Assembly (NCBI GenBank): GCA_025359565.1
Contig: JANYFY010000001.1
Location: forward strand, 1 to 64,000
Length of the DNA: 64,000 bases
Direction of reading: 5' to 3'
Source of the DNA: Gammaproteobacteria bacterium
Lineage (GTDB): Bacteria; Pseudomonadota; Gammaproteobacteria; Steroidobacterales; Steroidobacteraceae
Shown here: one piece after another, positions 45,630-55,159 of the stretch
How the letters are laid out: every line of letters begins with the position of its first letter
Numbering within the stretch: position 1 is the first letter of the stretch
Translations under genes and position numbers: made by a program
Notes under the pieces: generated by a model
Databases searched by the model: none
What the model saw: the letters and a program-made list of their open reading frames with translations, nothing else
What the model was told of the DNA's origin: nothing

Positions 45630-46580
45630 ATGCAAGCAGCACCGGGCCATCTGCCGGTACTTCTGCCCGAAGTGCTGGCCGCCTTGAATGTAAGGGCAGC
45701 GGGAACCTATTTGGATGCCACTTTTGGTCGGGGCGGTCATGCCGAGGCAATTTTGGAGAATCTCACGCTACAGGGTCGGTTGCTATGCCTGGATCGCGAT
45801 AAGACCGCCATCGATGCGGCTCAATCACGCTATGCCGCTGATTCACGTGTCAGCATTTTTCTGGCGCCATTCTCCGCGCTGTCCGGTTGCGCTGATGAAG
45901 TGCAGCCCAATTTGCTATTGGATGGAATTTTGTTTGATCTAGGGGTGTCCTCGCCCCAATTAGATGAGCCCAAGCGCGGCTTTAGCTTCATGCACGACGG
46001 TCCTCTCGATATGCGCATGAGCGCCGGGGTGGGGGTGAGTGCCGCCGAGGTCGTCAATTCGGCGTCTGAGCGTGACCTGACACGCATATTTCGCGATTTT
46101 GGTGAGGAGCGCTACGCCGGACGCATCGCGCGCGCGATCGTTGCCGATCGGGTATCTCAGCCGTTTGAGCGCACTTTGCAGCTCGCCCAGATGATTGCCC
46201 GCGTGGCACCCAGTCATGAACGTCACAAGCACGCCGCTACGCGGGTTTTTCAGGCTCTGCGTATTTATGTGAATGATGAATTAAAGGAGCTTGAGTCAGC
46301 GCTGGATGCTGCGCTGGTGCGCCTGGCTCCTGCGGGGCGTTTGGTCGTGATGAGTTTTCACTCGCTGGAAGATCGCATGGTCAAACAATTCATGCGGCGG
46401 CATTCGCTGGGCGATCCGATGTATGCCGGACTGCCCCAAATCCCTGAACACGCTCGTCCCAAATTAAAATTAGTCGGAAAATCCATCTCCGCGGGTGACG
46501 CGGAAAATGCCGTGAATCCTCGCTCTCGAAGCGCTCGCCTGCGAGTGGCAGAACGGCTTGCCTTTAAGGTGGCCGCATGA
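45630..46580 (+). CDS. rsmH: 16S rRNA (cytosine(1402)-N(4))-methyltransferase RsmH
   Basis: The 316-residue enzyme methylates N4 of C1402 in 16S rRNA, the same nucleotide that RsmI modifies on the ribose. It reads HLPVLLPEVLAALNVRAAGT, YLDATFGRGGHAEAILENL (SAM site), LLDGILFDLGVSSPQLDEPK with RGFSF, and VVMSFHSLEDRMVKQFMRRH. It starts 11 bases after mraZ and overlaps ftsL by four. Confidence 0.95.
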   Translation: MQAAPGHLPVLLPEVLAALNVRAAGTYLDATFGRGGHAEAILENLTLQGRLLCLDRDKTAIDAAQSRYAADSRVSIFLAPFSALSGCADEVQPNLLLDGILFDLGVSSPQLDEPKRGFSFMHDGPLDMRMSAGVGVSAAEVVNSASERDLTRIFRDFGEERYAGRIARAIVADRVSQPFERTLQLAQMIARVAPSHERHKHAATRVFQALRIYVNDELKELESALDAALVRLAPAGRLVVMSFHSLEDRMVKQFMRRHSLGDPMYAGLPQIPEHARPKLKLVGKSISAGDAENAVNPRSRSARLRVAERLAFKVAA

Positions 46581-46855
46581 AATATCGAAAATTACTCCCG
46601 TTTGTTTTGCCTTTACTGTGGTTTGCGGTGCTCGGTAGCGCGGTACAGGTGATCTACGCGCGTCATAAGGCGCGCGAAATGTTTGTGCATTTAGAACGAT
46701 TGAACGCTGAGCGCGATTCATTGGAAATGGATTGGGGGCGACTACAGCTAGAGCAAAGCTACTGGTCTTCGCACGCTTTTGTGGAGCGAGTGGCTAATGC
46801 CAAACTTAAAATGAACCTGCCGCAGGCACGCGATGTGCGGATTGTGCGCCCATGA
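46577..46855 (+). CDS. ftsL: Cell division protein FtsL
   Basis: The 92-residue bitopic protein has one membrane helix (LLPFVLPLLWFAVLGSAVQV) followed by a periplasmic coiled coil (EMFVHLERLNAERDSLEMDW) and the common RVANAKLKMNLP end. It forms the FtsQ-FtsL-FtsB complex that activates FtsWI. Overlaps of four bases with rsmH and ftsI place it firmly by context, since its sequence is poorly conserved. Confidence 0.88.
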   Translation: MKYRKLLPFVLPLLWFAVLGSAVQVIYARHKAREMFVHLERLNAERDSLEMDWGRLQLEQSYWSSHAFVERVANAKLKMNLPQARDVRIVRP

Positions 46856-48600
46856 ATTCAAGGCTCAAAGTACGTAGTAACGAAGTCACGCAGACACGTA
46901 ATTATCGCTGGCGATCGCTATTAGTATTTGGTCTGGTAGCGTTGGCTGCGAGCGGTTTGGTGGCGCGTGCCGTTGAGTTGCAACTCGTTGAGCACGGCTT
47001 TCTTGCTAAGCAGGGCGATGATCGATCGATGCGCGTGGTCAAGATAGCGGCGCATCGCGGCGCTATTACTGATCGTTACGGGGAGCCGCTCGCGGTGAGT
47101 ACCCCGGTCGATAGCGTATGGGTTAATCCTCAGGAATTAAATGACAACATCGAACAGTTACCGAGGTTGGCTAAGGCCTTAAAACAAGATCAGCAATTGT
47201 TAGCGCGGCATATCAGCAGCAATTTAGATCGAGAATTTCTTTTTCTGGTGCGGCACATGCCGCCCGAGCAGGCAGTCCATATTAAGGCGCTGGGCATTCC
47301 GGGCGTCTATCTACAACGCGAATATCGCCGCTATTTTCCCGCTGGTGAGGTCGCGGGGCATGTCGTCGGTTTCACTAGCATGGATGATCAGGGCCAGGAA
47401 GGATTGGAGTTGGGATACGACCAATTGCTGAATGGCGAGGATGGGGCGAAACGGGTTATCCAAGACCTGTTTGGTCATCAAGTTGAGAATGTCGAGAGCA
47501 TTCGTGCACCCCGCCCCGGTCGAGATTTGGTATCCAGCATTGATTTGCGTATTCAGTATCTTGCGTATCGCGAACTTAAAAGTGCGATGCAGGAGTATCG
47601 CGCGCGGGCCGGTTCAGTGGTGGTAGTTGATGTTGAAACGGGTGAAGTATTGGCGATGGTTAATCAACCGTCGTATAACCCAAATGATCGCGAACAGTTC
47701 AAACCGGGCCTGTATCGCAATCGAGCCGCGACAGATATTTTCGAGCCGGGATCGAGTGTGAAACCTTTCATAATCGCTGCAGCACTCGGCTCCGGGCAGT
47801 ACAACGCTGAGAGCGTTGTCGACACCTCACCTGGATTCATGCAGGTGGGTAATAGGGTCGAGGAGGATGAAAAGAATTTTGGGGTCATTGACCTTGCGAC
47901 CATTTTAGCCAAATCGAGCAATGTGGGTATGGCGAAAGTCGCTCTGTCCCTCAAGCCGGAACAAATTTGGAAAACCCTTACTGATTTAGGTCTTGGCCAA
48001 GTAACGGGTAATGGCTATCCCGGTGAAGCAGCTGGCATGTTGAGCAACTACTCGCATTGGCGTCCGATTGGAATTGCAACGCTATCGCATGGCTATGGAT
48101 TATCCGTAACACCGTTACAGTTAGCGCACGCGTACGCGACCATAGGCGCGTACGGTATGAAGCGCCCGATTTCCTTCGAGCGTACTTCGGGTTTGGTACC
48201 TGGCGAACAAGTAATTGATAAAAAAATCGCTCGTACCCTAATACAGTTTATGGAACATGTCGTAGAAAAGGGCGGTACCGCTACTCGTGCCTCGCTCATC
48301 GGCTACCGAGTTTCGGGAAAAACCGGTACTGCTGAAAAATTAATTGCCGGGGGTTATTCCACTGAGAAATACATGGCGGTATTCGCAGGGTTAGTGCCCG
48401 CGTCGCATCCGCGGTTGGCGACGGTGGTGGTAATCGATGAGCCGAACGGGGAGGCGGGTGGCGTGCATCAGGGTGGTACCGTTGCGGCGCCCGTATTTGC
48501 CAGCGTGATGTCGGGTGCACTGCGCTTGATGGACATCGCGCCAGATGATTTACAAAATGTGCCAGCCGCTACGCTAGTACAAGCCAACGGCATTCCATGA
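46852..48600 (+). CDS. ftsI: Peptidoglycan D,D-transpeptidase FtsI (PBP3)
   Basis: The 582-residue class B PBP has one N-terminal membrane helix (SLLVFGLVALAASGLVARAV) and a pedestal domain with AAHRGAITDRYGEPLAVSTP. The transpeptidase domain has the active serine in FEPGSSVKPFI, the SxN motif KSSNVGMAKV and the KTG box VSGKTGTAEK. It cross-links septal peptidoglycan with FtsW. Overlaps ftsL and murE by four bases. Confidence 0.96.
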   Translation: MNSRLKVRSNEVTQTRNYRWRSLLVFGLVALAASGLVARAVELQLVEHGFLAKQGDDRSMRVVKIAAHRGAITDRYGEPLAVSTPVDSVWVNPQELNDNIEQLPRLAKALKQDQQLLARHISSNLDREFLFLVRHMPPEQAVHIKALGIPGVYLQREYRRYFPAGEVAGHVVGFTSMDDQGQEGLELGYDQLLNGEDGAKRVIQDLFGHQVENVESIRAPRPGRDLVSSIDLRIQYLAYRELKSAMQEYRARAGSVVVVDVETGEVLAMVNQPSYNPNDREQFKPGLYRNRAATDIFEPGSSVKPFIIAAALGSGQYNAESVVDTSPGFMQVGNRVEEDEKNFGVIDLATILAKSSNVGMAKVALSLKPEQIWKTLTDLGLGQVTGNGYPGEAAGMLSNYSHWRPIGIATLSHGYGLSVTPLQLAHAYATIGAYGMKRPISFERTSGLVPGEQVIDKKIARTLIQFMEHVVEKGGTATRASLIGYRVSGKTGTAEKLIAGGYSTEKYMAVFAGLVPASHPRLATVVVIDEPNGEAGGVHQGGTVAAPVFASVMSGALRLMDIAPDDLQNVPAATLVQANGIP

Positions 48601-50126
48601 GCGTGTCCTTGCGTTGGTTAATGGACGGCATCGTAGATCCTACCCCTAGCGATGTACGTGTTACGGATCTGTGTCTTGATAGCCGTGCTGTGCAAGACGG
48701 CAGCTTATTCTTTGCGTTACCCGGGCAAAAAAACCACGGTCTTGAATTTGCTGCTGAAGCAATTGCGCGGGGCGCGAGTGCGGTGTTATGGGATCACGGC
48801 GCTAACGATAAAGATACCGTAGCAGCGCAGCGCGTGGCACTGGCTTCCGGCTTGGCAGCCTCCTCTCAATCGTTAGTGGTGGTTAGGGTCGCGCGCTTAA
48901 GAAATAAGATGGGCCGCATGGCCGATCGGTTCTTTAATTGGCCGTCATCGTATATGCGCATTTGTGCGATCACTGGGACCAACGGAAAAACGACCTGCGC
49001 CTATCTCTTAGCACAGTGCCTTGAGCGGCTGGGCTTAGCCTCTGCGTACATGGGTACTTTGGGCTGGGGTCGTATTGCCCACCTGCAGTCGCCGACTCAC
49101 ACAACGCCGGACGTTATTAGTTTGCATCGTCAACTGGCGATGCTCCGTGCAGAAGGCGTGCGTGAAGTGGCGATGGAAGTCTCCTCGCATGCCTTGGATC
49201 AAGAACGCGTCGCGGGTGTACGTTTTCACTTAGCAGCTTTTACTAATTTAAGCCGTGATCACTTGGACTACCACGGCAGCATGCAGGCCTACGGAGAGGC
49301 TAAAGCACTATTATTTGCGATGCCTGATTTGCAGCAAATAATCATCAATATGGGCGATGCTTTCGGTCGCGAGATCGTACAACGCTATGTAGGGACAGTA
49401 CCGGTGACAGCGGTTTGGGTCGAGTCAAGTGACCTCCAATGGACAATGCCACGAACTTTGTACGTGGAGCGCGTGGTGAGTGATTTACGGGGAATTAAAC
49501 TTGATTTGCAAGGTAGTTTCGGCGCAGCGCATGTAAATACGAAATTGTTGGGCCGCTTCAATGCAGAGAATTCCGTGTTGGTGTTGGCATCTTTACTGGG
49601 TCTGGGTGTGCCGCTGGAATCAGCGTTGCGAGTACTGTCGCAATGCGTAGCACCCCCGGGTCGCATGGAAGTGCTCGACGCGAGTATTCACGCCCCTATG
49701 GTGGTGATTGACTATGCGCACACGCCCGATGCGTTGGCTAAGGCATTGTCGGCAATGCGGCAACATTGTAATGGCGTTCTTTGGTGTGTTTTTGGTTGCG
49801 GTGGAGATCGCGATGCCGGTAAACGTCCACTGATGGGCGCTATTGCTGATGAACTTTCGGACGAAATTATCATTACTGATGATAATTCTCGATCTGAAGA
49901 TCCTGAAGCAATCGCCGCGGCCATTGTCGCCGGCATTAAGTCGCGCAAAGTTAGGGTTATTCACGATCGCGCAAAAGCTATTAGTACTGCGCTCAGCGAA
50001 GCTTCGTCGCGCGACGCGGTCCTAATAGCGGGAAAAGGGCATGAAGAAACTCAAGTGTACGGAAAAACCTCACGTCCATTTAGCGATCGACATGAAGCTT
50101 TGCGTTGTCTCGGGATGGCCGCATGA
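48597..50126 (+). CDS. murE: UDP-MurNAc-tripeptide synthetase MurE
   Basis: The 509-residue ligase adds the third amino acid to UDP-MurNAc-L-Ala-D-Glu. It shows DLCLDSRAVQDGSLFFALPG, the ATP loop ITGTNGKTTCAYLLAQ, TTPDVISLHRQL, VAMEVSSHALDQERVAGVRF and VIDYAHTPDALAKAL. Gram-negative members select meso-diaminopimelate with a DNPR motif; here residues 429-432 read DNSR. The rest, and the presence of mpl, still argue for diaminopimelate. A longer insertion than usual precedes the ATP loop (about 75-100). Overlaps ftsI and murF. Confidence 0.94.
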   Translation: MSVSLRWLMDGIVDPTPSDVRVTDLCLDSRAVQDGSLFFALPGQKNHGLEFAAEAIARGASAVLWDHGANDKDTVAAQRVALASGLAASSQSLVVVRVARLRNKMGRMADRFFNWPSSYMRICAITGTNGKTTCAYLLAQCLERLGLASAYMGTLGWGRIAHLQSPTHTTPDVISLHRQLAMLRAEGVREVAMEVSSHALDQERVAGVRFHLAAFTNLSRDHLDYHGSMQAYGEAKALLFAMPDLQQIIINMGDAFGREIVQRYVGTVPVTAVWVESSDLQWTMPRTLYVERVVSDLRGIKLDLQGSFGAAHVNTKLLGRFNAENSVLVLASLLGLGVPLESALRVLSQCVAPPGRMEVLDASIHAPMVVIDYAHTPDALAKALSAMRQHCNGVLWCVFGCGGDRDAGKRPLMGAIADELSDEIIITDDNSRSEDPEAIAAAIVAGIKSRKVRVIHDRAKAISTALSEASSRDAVLIAGKGHEETQVYGKTSRPFSDRHEALRCLGMAA

Positions 50127-51496
50127 AGCGCACCTTACAAGCAGTTGCTTCGGCAGTCGGTGGGCGTTTAATAGGCGATGATCGACCTTATGCCACGGTG
50201 TCGATCGATAGTCGTACCTTAAGTGCCGGCGCATTGTTTGTCGCGTTGCGCGGCCCGAATTTTGATGCAACCGAATTTGTGGCTGCTGCAGCAGCGCGCG
50301 GCGCCGTGGGCGCGCTGGTCGATCGACACCTATCTGCGCCGATAGACGCGGCCGCGTTGTCGCAAGTTGTCGTGGATGAGCCCTTAAAAGCGCTGCAATC
50401 GCTTGCGAAAAATTGGCGGAATGAATTCAATATTCCGCTGGTAGCGGTTGCGGGTAGTAATGGTAAGACTACAACTAAGGAAATGATTGCCGCAATTTTG
50501 TCGCGCCGAGGCTCGTGTCTCGCCACGCTGGGCAACCTTAATAATCACATTGGTGTGCCTTTGACTCTGATGCGTCTTGAGTCTTCTTGCTCAAGTGCCG
50601 TAATCGAAATGGGTGCAAATCGACGCGGCGATGTCGCGCAACTGGTGGATTTTGCTAGGCCTACTGTCGGACTGATTACTAATGCAGGTGCAGAGCATCT
50701 AGAGGGTTTTGGTGATATGCGAGGGGTGGCGATCGGCGAGGGAGAAATGGTTGCGGGGCTTGGGAGCACGGCAACCGCGATAATAAACGCCGACGACGAC
50801 TATGCCGACTATTGGCGCAGCGTTGCGCAGGCAAGTCGGATTGTGACCTTCGGTGTTCAGTCCGCTGCCGATTTCACGGCTATCAATTCCAGTCTCAGTA
50901 TTGAACAGGGGGAATTTTGTACGCGCTTTACGCTGCTGTGTCACCTAGGAGAGCAGTCCATCGTGATCGCCGCGGGCGGTGCGCACAATATCGCGAATGC
51001 CTTGGCTGCTGCGGCTGCCGCAAGTGCCGCCGGGGCGACTCTCGAGGATATCGCACAGGGCTTGGCAAGCTTTCGTTCCGTGTCGGGCCGATTACAACTT
51101 AAGGCGGGTGTTCGAGGTAGTTGGCTTATTGATGATACTTACAACGCCAATCCTAGTTCGGTGCGCGCCGGCATTGATGTGATGCGCGCACTTAAAGGAC
51201 AGACTTGGGTTGTGCTGGGTGATATGGCAGAACTGGGCGAGTCTGCCAACGATAGTCACGCCGCGATGGGGCGCTATGCCAAACAAAGTGGTGTGAAGCG
51301 CCTGTTTGGTTTTGGCCCGCTAAGTTCAAACGCGGCCGAAGCATTTGGCGCCGGCGCGGAATGGTTTTCGGACATTGAAGCCATGATATTAAAATTGCAA
51401 TCCGAGTTGGCAGCGGGCGTGACCGTACTGATCAAGGGTTCGCGCATCAATCGTCTGGAGCGAGTAGTTCGATCTCTTACGGCGATCGCGAGCTAA
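50123..51496 (+). CDS. murF: UDP-MurNAc-tripeptide:D-alanyl-D-alanine ligase MurF
   Basis: The protein of about 457 residues completes the pentapeptide by adding D-Ala-D-Ala. It has VSIDSRTLSAGALFVALRGP, the ATP loop VAGSNGKTTTKEMIAAILSR, NLNNHIGVPLTLMRLE (MurF-specific) and IDDTYNANPSSVRAGIDVM. The ATG overlapping the murE stop (ATGA) is the likely start; a TTG six codons upstream is the alternative. Confidence 0.95.
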   Translation: MKRTLQAVASAVGGRLIGDDRPYATVSIDSRTLSAGALFVALRGPNFDATEFVAAAAARGAVGALVDRHLSAPIDAAALSQVVVDEPLKALQSLAKNWRNEFNIPLVAVAGSNGKTTTKEMIAAILSRRGSCLATLGNLNNHIGVPLTLMRLESSCSSAVIEMGANRRGDVAQLVDFARPTVGLITNAGAEHLEGFGDMRGVAIGEGEMVAGLGSTATAIINADDDYADYWRSVAQASRIVTFGVQSAADFTAINSSLSIEQGEFCTRFTLLCHLGEQSIVIAAGGAHNIANALAAAAAASAAGATLEDIAQGLASFRSVSGRLQLKAGVRGSWLIDDTYNANPSSVRAGIDVMRALKGQTWVVLGDMAELGESANDSHAAMGRYAKQSGVKRLFGFGPLSSNAAEAFGAGAEWFSDIEAMILKLQSELAAGVTVLIKGSRINRLERVVRSLTAIAS

Positions 51497-51499
51497 CTC

Positions 51500-52618
51500 A
51501 TGCTGCTATATTTCGCTGAATATCTCGCCAAACATTATGCCAACGTGCATTTTTTCGGTTTCCATATTTTTCAAAATTTGCATGTTCTTCAGTACCTGAC
51601 GCTGCGCTTTATTCTTGCAGCGATGACAGCATTGGCATTGTCCTTAGTGTTTGGTCCCAAGATGATTGCCACTTTAAGTCGCTATCAAATCGGGCAGCAG
51701 GTGCGTGTCGACGGCCCGAAAACACATTTGCCGAAAGCGGGCACCCCGACGATGGGGGGTGGTCTCATTTTGGTGGCTATGGTGTTGGGTACTTTATTGT
51801 GGGCGGACCTGTCCAGCCGGTTTATTTGGATCTTATTAGTTACCACCTTCGCCTTTGGCTTGATCGGGTTTTACGACGATTATTTGAAATTAGTGGTGGG
51901 CAACTCAAAGGGACTCGCCGCCCGCTATAAATATCTGGCGCAATCTGTGGCGGCAATCGCCGCGGCAGTGGCGCTGCACAGTATGCATAGCACGATTGCC
52001 GAAACTTCGCTGTATGTACCGTTCTTTAAGACGATTGCGGTACCCATGTCCGCTTTTGCGTTTGTCGTTTTTGCGTATTTTGTCATTGTCGGTACTAGTA
52101 ACGCGGTTAATTTGACCGACGGTTTAGATGGGCTGGCGATTATGCCCGCCGTGATGGTGGCGGCGGCGCTGGGTGTATTCGCGTACGCGACCGGCAATAT
52201 TAAATTTGCCGCCTATTTACAGATTCCCTACATCCCTGGCGTGGGCGAGGTCTTGATATTTACGGCAAGTCTTGTGGGTGCTGGCCTGGGGTTTTTATGG
52301 TTTAACGCTTACCCCGCACAAGTTTTTATGGGTGATGTCGGCGCGCTGGCCATTGGAGCCGCCTTAGGCACGGTGGCTGTAATCGTACGTCAGGAAATTG
52401 TGCTGTTCGTGATGGGTGGCGTATTTGTTTTAGAGACCGTGTCGGTGATGCTGCAGGTGGCATCGTTTAAGTTGACCGGCCGACGCATATTCCGCATGGC
52501 CCCTATACATCATCACTTTGAGTTGAAGGGATGGGCGGAGCCAAAAGTGATCGTACGCTTTTGGATCATCAGTTTCGTGCTGGTATTGGCTGGCCTTGCA
52601 ACGTTGAAGATACGCTAA
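51500..52618 (+). CDS. mraY: Phospho-N-acetylmuramoyl-pentapeptide-transferase MraY
   Basis: The 372-residue integral enzyme with ten helices makes lipid I from UDP-MurNAc-pentapeptide and undecaprenyl phosphate. Landmarks are [40 protein letters not shown] with the aspartates, [35 protein letters not shown] and [13 protein letters not shown] with the three histidines. It begins three bases after murF. Confidence 0.96.
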   Translation: MLLYFAEYLAKHYANVHFFGFHIFQNLHVLQYLTLRFILAAMTALALSLVFGPKMIATLSRYQIGQQVRVDGPKTHLPKAGTPTMGGGLILVAMVLGTLLWADLSSRFIWILLVTTFAFGLIGFYDDYLKLVVGNSKGLAARYKYLAQSVAAIAAAVALHSMHSTIAETSLYVPFFKTIAVPMSAFAFVVFAYFVIVGTSNAVNLTDGLDGLAIMPAVMVAAALGVFAYATGNIKFAAYLQIPYIPGVGEVLIFTASLVGAGLGFLWFNAYPAQVFMGDVGALAIGAALGTVAVIVRQEIVLFVMGGVFVLETVSVMLQVASFKLTGRRIFRMAPIHHHFELKGWAEPKVIVRFWIISFVLVLAGLATLKIR

Positions 52619-52634
52619 TGGCGGAGACTCTCTA

Positions 52635-53975
52635 ATGGTCAGCCTCGTAGTGGGTCTTGGCAAAACCGGCGCATCCTGTGTGCGCTATTTGTCTAAACGG
52701 GGCATTAAGGTGTGCGTGACCGATAGCCGCTCGCAGCCGCCCGGTTTGGCAGAGCTAGGTGATTTGACACAGCAGATGGATATTCGGCTAGGCGGATTTG
52801 ATTTATCTCTGCTAGACGGCGTCTCTCAGGTCTTGATGTCACCGGGGGTGGCACTCGATGAGCCGATTGTGCGTCGTGCGCGTGAACTGAAGCTTGAGGT
52901 TATCGGTGATATTGAGTTGTTTGCTCGTGCGGCGACTGCGCCGGTAGTGGGCATTACGGGCACCAACGGCAAGAGCACGGTCACGAGCTTAGTCGCCAGC
53001 ATGGCGCAAGCCGCCGGCCGCCGCGTGCTTGCGGGCGGAAACTTGGGTAAGCCAGCCTTAGATCTTTTGGAGCAAACCGCCGCTGATTTGTATGTGTTGG
53101 AACTATCGAGTTTTCAGTTGGAAACTACTTATTCACTACATCTTGTCGGCGCGGCCGTGCTGAACGTTACCCCGGATCATATGGATCGTTACCCGTCAGA
53201 GGCGGCTTATGCCGCTGCGAAGGCGCGCGTGTTTAACCATGCCACAACTCAAGTTTTAAATGCCGACGATCCGTGGGTCGTGGCGATGCGGCAAAAGTCG
53301 GTGCCTAGCTTGACGTTTTCCATTCAAGGTGCAGAGGCCGATTTCACGCTGCTGCGAAAAAGTACGCAGATTTTTTTGGCACGCCATGGCGAACCCGTGC
53401 TCGATATGACGCGTATGAAAATAAGCGGATTACACAACGCGGCGAACGCACTCGCGGCGTTGGCACTGGGCGAGGCAGTGGGTTTGCCGCTCGCGGCAAT
53501 GATCACAGCTTTAGAGTCTTTCCCGGGTCTTGCGCATCGCTCAGAATTTGTCGCGGATATCGCGGGCGTGCGCTATGTCGATGACTCTAAGGGCACCAAT
53601 GTGGGGGCGACCCTCGCGGCGGTCGCTGGACTGGTGGGGCCGTTGGTAATGATTGCGGGTGGTGAAGGCAAGGGTCAGGACTTTACACCGCTACGCACGG
53701 CGTTTGCCGGCAAAGTACGTGCCGTCGTCCTGATCGGTAAGGACGCACCGGCACTTGCACAAATCCTAGAAAACCTAGTTCCGATTGTCATGGCTCAAAC
53801 GATGTTAGAGGCCGTACGCTTGGCGGCAGATTTTGCCAAGGTGGGCGATACGGTGTTGCTGTCGCCGGCGTGCGCGAGTTTGGATATGTTTCGTGACTAC
53901 AGTCATCGTGGGCAAGTGTTTGCCGCTGCCGTGCGTCACTTGCCGCACACTCGAGTCGCGGGTGAGCAGGCGTGA
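52635..53975 (+). CDS. murD: UDP-MurNAc-L-alanine:D-glutamate ligase MurD
   Basis: The 446-residue ligase adds D-glutamate. It opens with VVGLGKTGASCVRYLSKRGI, has VLMSPGVALDEPIVRRAREL, the ATP loop GITGTNGKSTVTSLVASM, VLELSSFQLETTYSLH, NVTPDHMDRY and VRYVDDSKGTNVGATLAAV. It lies 16 bases after mraY and overlaps ftsW by four. Confidence 0.95.
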   Translation: MVSLVVGLGKTGASCVRYLSKRGIKVCVTDSRSQPPGLAELGDLTQQMDIRLGGFDLSLLDGVSQVLMSPGVALDEPIVRRARELKLEVIGDIELFARAATAPVVGITGTNGKSTVTSLVASMAQAAGRRVLAGGNLGKPALDLLEQTAADLYVLELSSFQLETTYSLHLVGAAVLNVTPDHMDRYPSEAAYAAAKARVFNHATTQVLNADDPWVVAMRQKSVPSLTFSIQGAEADFTLLRKSTQIFLARHGEPVLDMTRMKISGLHNAANALAALALGEAVGLPLAAMITALESFPGLAHRSEFVADIAGVRYVDDSKGTNVGATLAAVAGLVGPLVMIAGGEGKGQDFTPLRTAFAGKVRAVVLIGKDAPALAQILENLVPIVMAQTMLEAVRLAADFAKVGDTVLLSPACASLDMFRDYSHRGQVFAAAVRHLPHTRVAGEQA

Positions 53976-55159
53976 ATACCGCTACTATGTCTTACGGAGC
54001 GCGGGCCCGCGAGCGGTTACCGTTCGCTTGGGACCTCTGGACATTGGGACTAGTCGCAAGCCTATTACTGCTAGGTCTCATTATGGTGAGTTCGGCCTCC
54101 ATGTCAGTTGCCGCACGTGAATTGGGTAATCCATTTTTTTATCTTGAAAGGCAATTCTTCTTTGGGCTCGTAGGCGTTTTATTTGCATGGGTTATCACGC
54201 GCATACCTACCGAGTTGTGGGACAAGTACAGCTTGCTCCTGTTGATGTTGGGCTTAAGTTTATTGCTGCTAGTACTCATCCCGGGTATCGGCGCGATGGT
54301 CAATGGTGCTAGACGCTGGCTCAGAATCGGGCCGCTTAATTTTCAAGTGTCGGAACTCGCACGTGTGGTGGTGCTGATTTGGGTGTGTAGCTACAGCGTG
54401 CGTAAGCGCGCTGAACTCGAGCAAACCTTTGCAGGTCTAGCGAAGCCGTTAGGGTTACTGAGCCTCGCTGGCGTGTTGTTGTTGCTCGAGCCCGATTTTG
54501 GGGCGACTACCGTGCTGTTTGCGACCGGTTTCGCTGTGCTCTTTATAGCGGGCGCGCGCTTGCGCAACGTGCTGATATTACTCGGCGTAGCCGCAGCCGC
54601 GTTTTCGATTTTAGCTTTAACTTCTTCCTATCGACTCAAGCGCCTAACGGGTTTTTTGCATCCTTGGGAAGATCCGTTCAACTCAGGGTTTCAACTGACT
54701 CAATCCTTGATTGCCATTGGTCGTGGGTCATGGTTCGGGGTAGGGCTCGGCAGTAGTGTGCAAAAACTATTTTATTTGCCGGAAGCGCATACAGATTTTG
54801 TATTTGCGGTGCTTGCCGAAGAGCTGGGACTGGTGGGAGTCATCGGTGTGATCGCGTTGTTCCTTGCCTTGGTATGGCGATCGTTCCAAATTTCGCGGAT
54901 GGCCGCCAATGCCGGCATGCCGTTTCAGGCTTACATGGCTCTCGCTTTTGGGATTTGGTTGGGTTTGCAAGCAAGCGTCAATATCGGTGTGAACATGGGC
55001 GTCTTGCCCACCAAGGGATTGACACTGCCGCTGTTGAGCTATGGCCGTAGTAGTTTGCTCGTCAGCATAGGGTGGTTAGGGGTGCTGCTACGGATTTATC
55101 ACGAAGCTAAAACCAATTCGCGCGCGGCCGTGCTGCGTATGCCCTCAGGTGCAAGGTGA
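53972..55159 (+). CDS. ftsW: Septal peptidoglycan glycosyltransferase FtsW
   Basis: The 395-residue SEDS protein has ten membrane helices. It includes MVSSASMSVAARELGNPFFY, NGARRWLRIGPLNFQVSELA and LEPDFGATTVLFATGFAVLF with the catalytic-type aspartate. Further on are AHTDFVFAVLAEELGLVGVI and the closing LPLLSYGRSSLLVSIGWLGV. It polymerises lipid II at the septum with FtsI. It overlaps murD and abuts murG. Confidence 0.95.
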   Translation: MNTATMSYGARARERLPFAWDLWTLGLVASLLLLGLIMVSSASMSVAARELGNPFFYLERQFFFGLVGVLFAWVITRIPTELWDKYSLLLLMLGLSLLLLVLIPGIGAMVNGARRWLRIGPLNFQVSELARVVVLIWVCSYSVRKRAELEQTFAGLAKPLGLLSLAGVLLLLEPDFGATTVLFATGFAVLFIAGARLRNVLILLGVAAAAFSILALTSSYRLKRLTGFLHPWEDPFNSGFQLTQSLIAIGRGSWFGVGLGSSVQKLFYLPEAHTDFVFAVLAEELGLVGVIGVIALFLALVWRSFQISRMAANAGMPFQAYMALAFGIWLGLQASVNIGVNMGVLPTKGLTLPLLSYGRSSLLVSIGWLGVLLRIYHEAKTNSRAAVLRMPSGAR

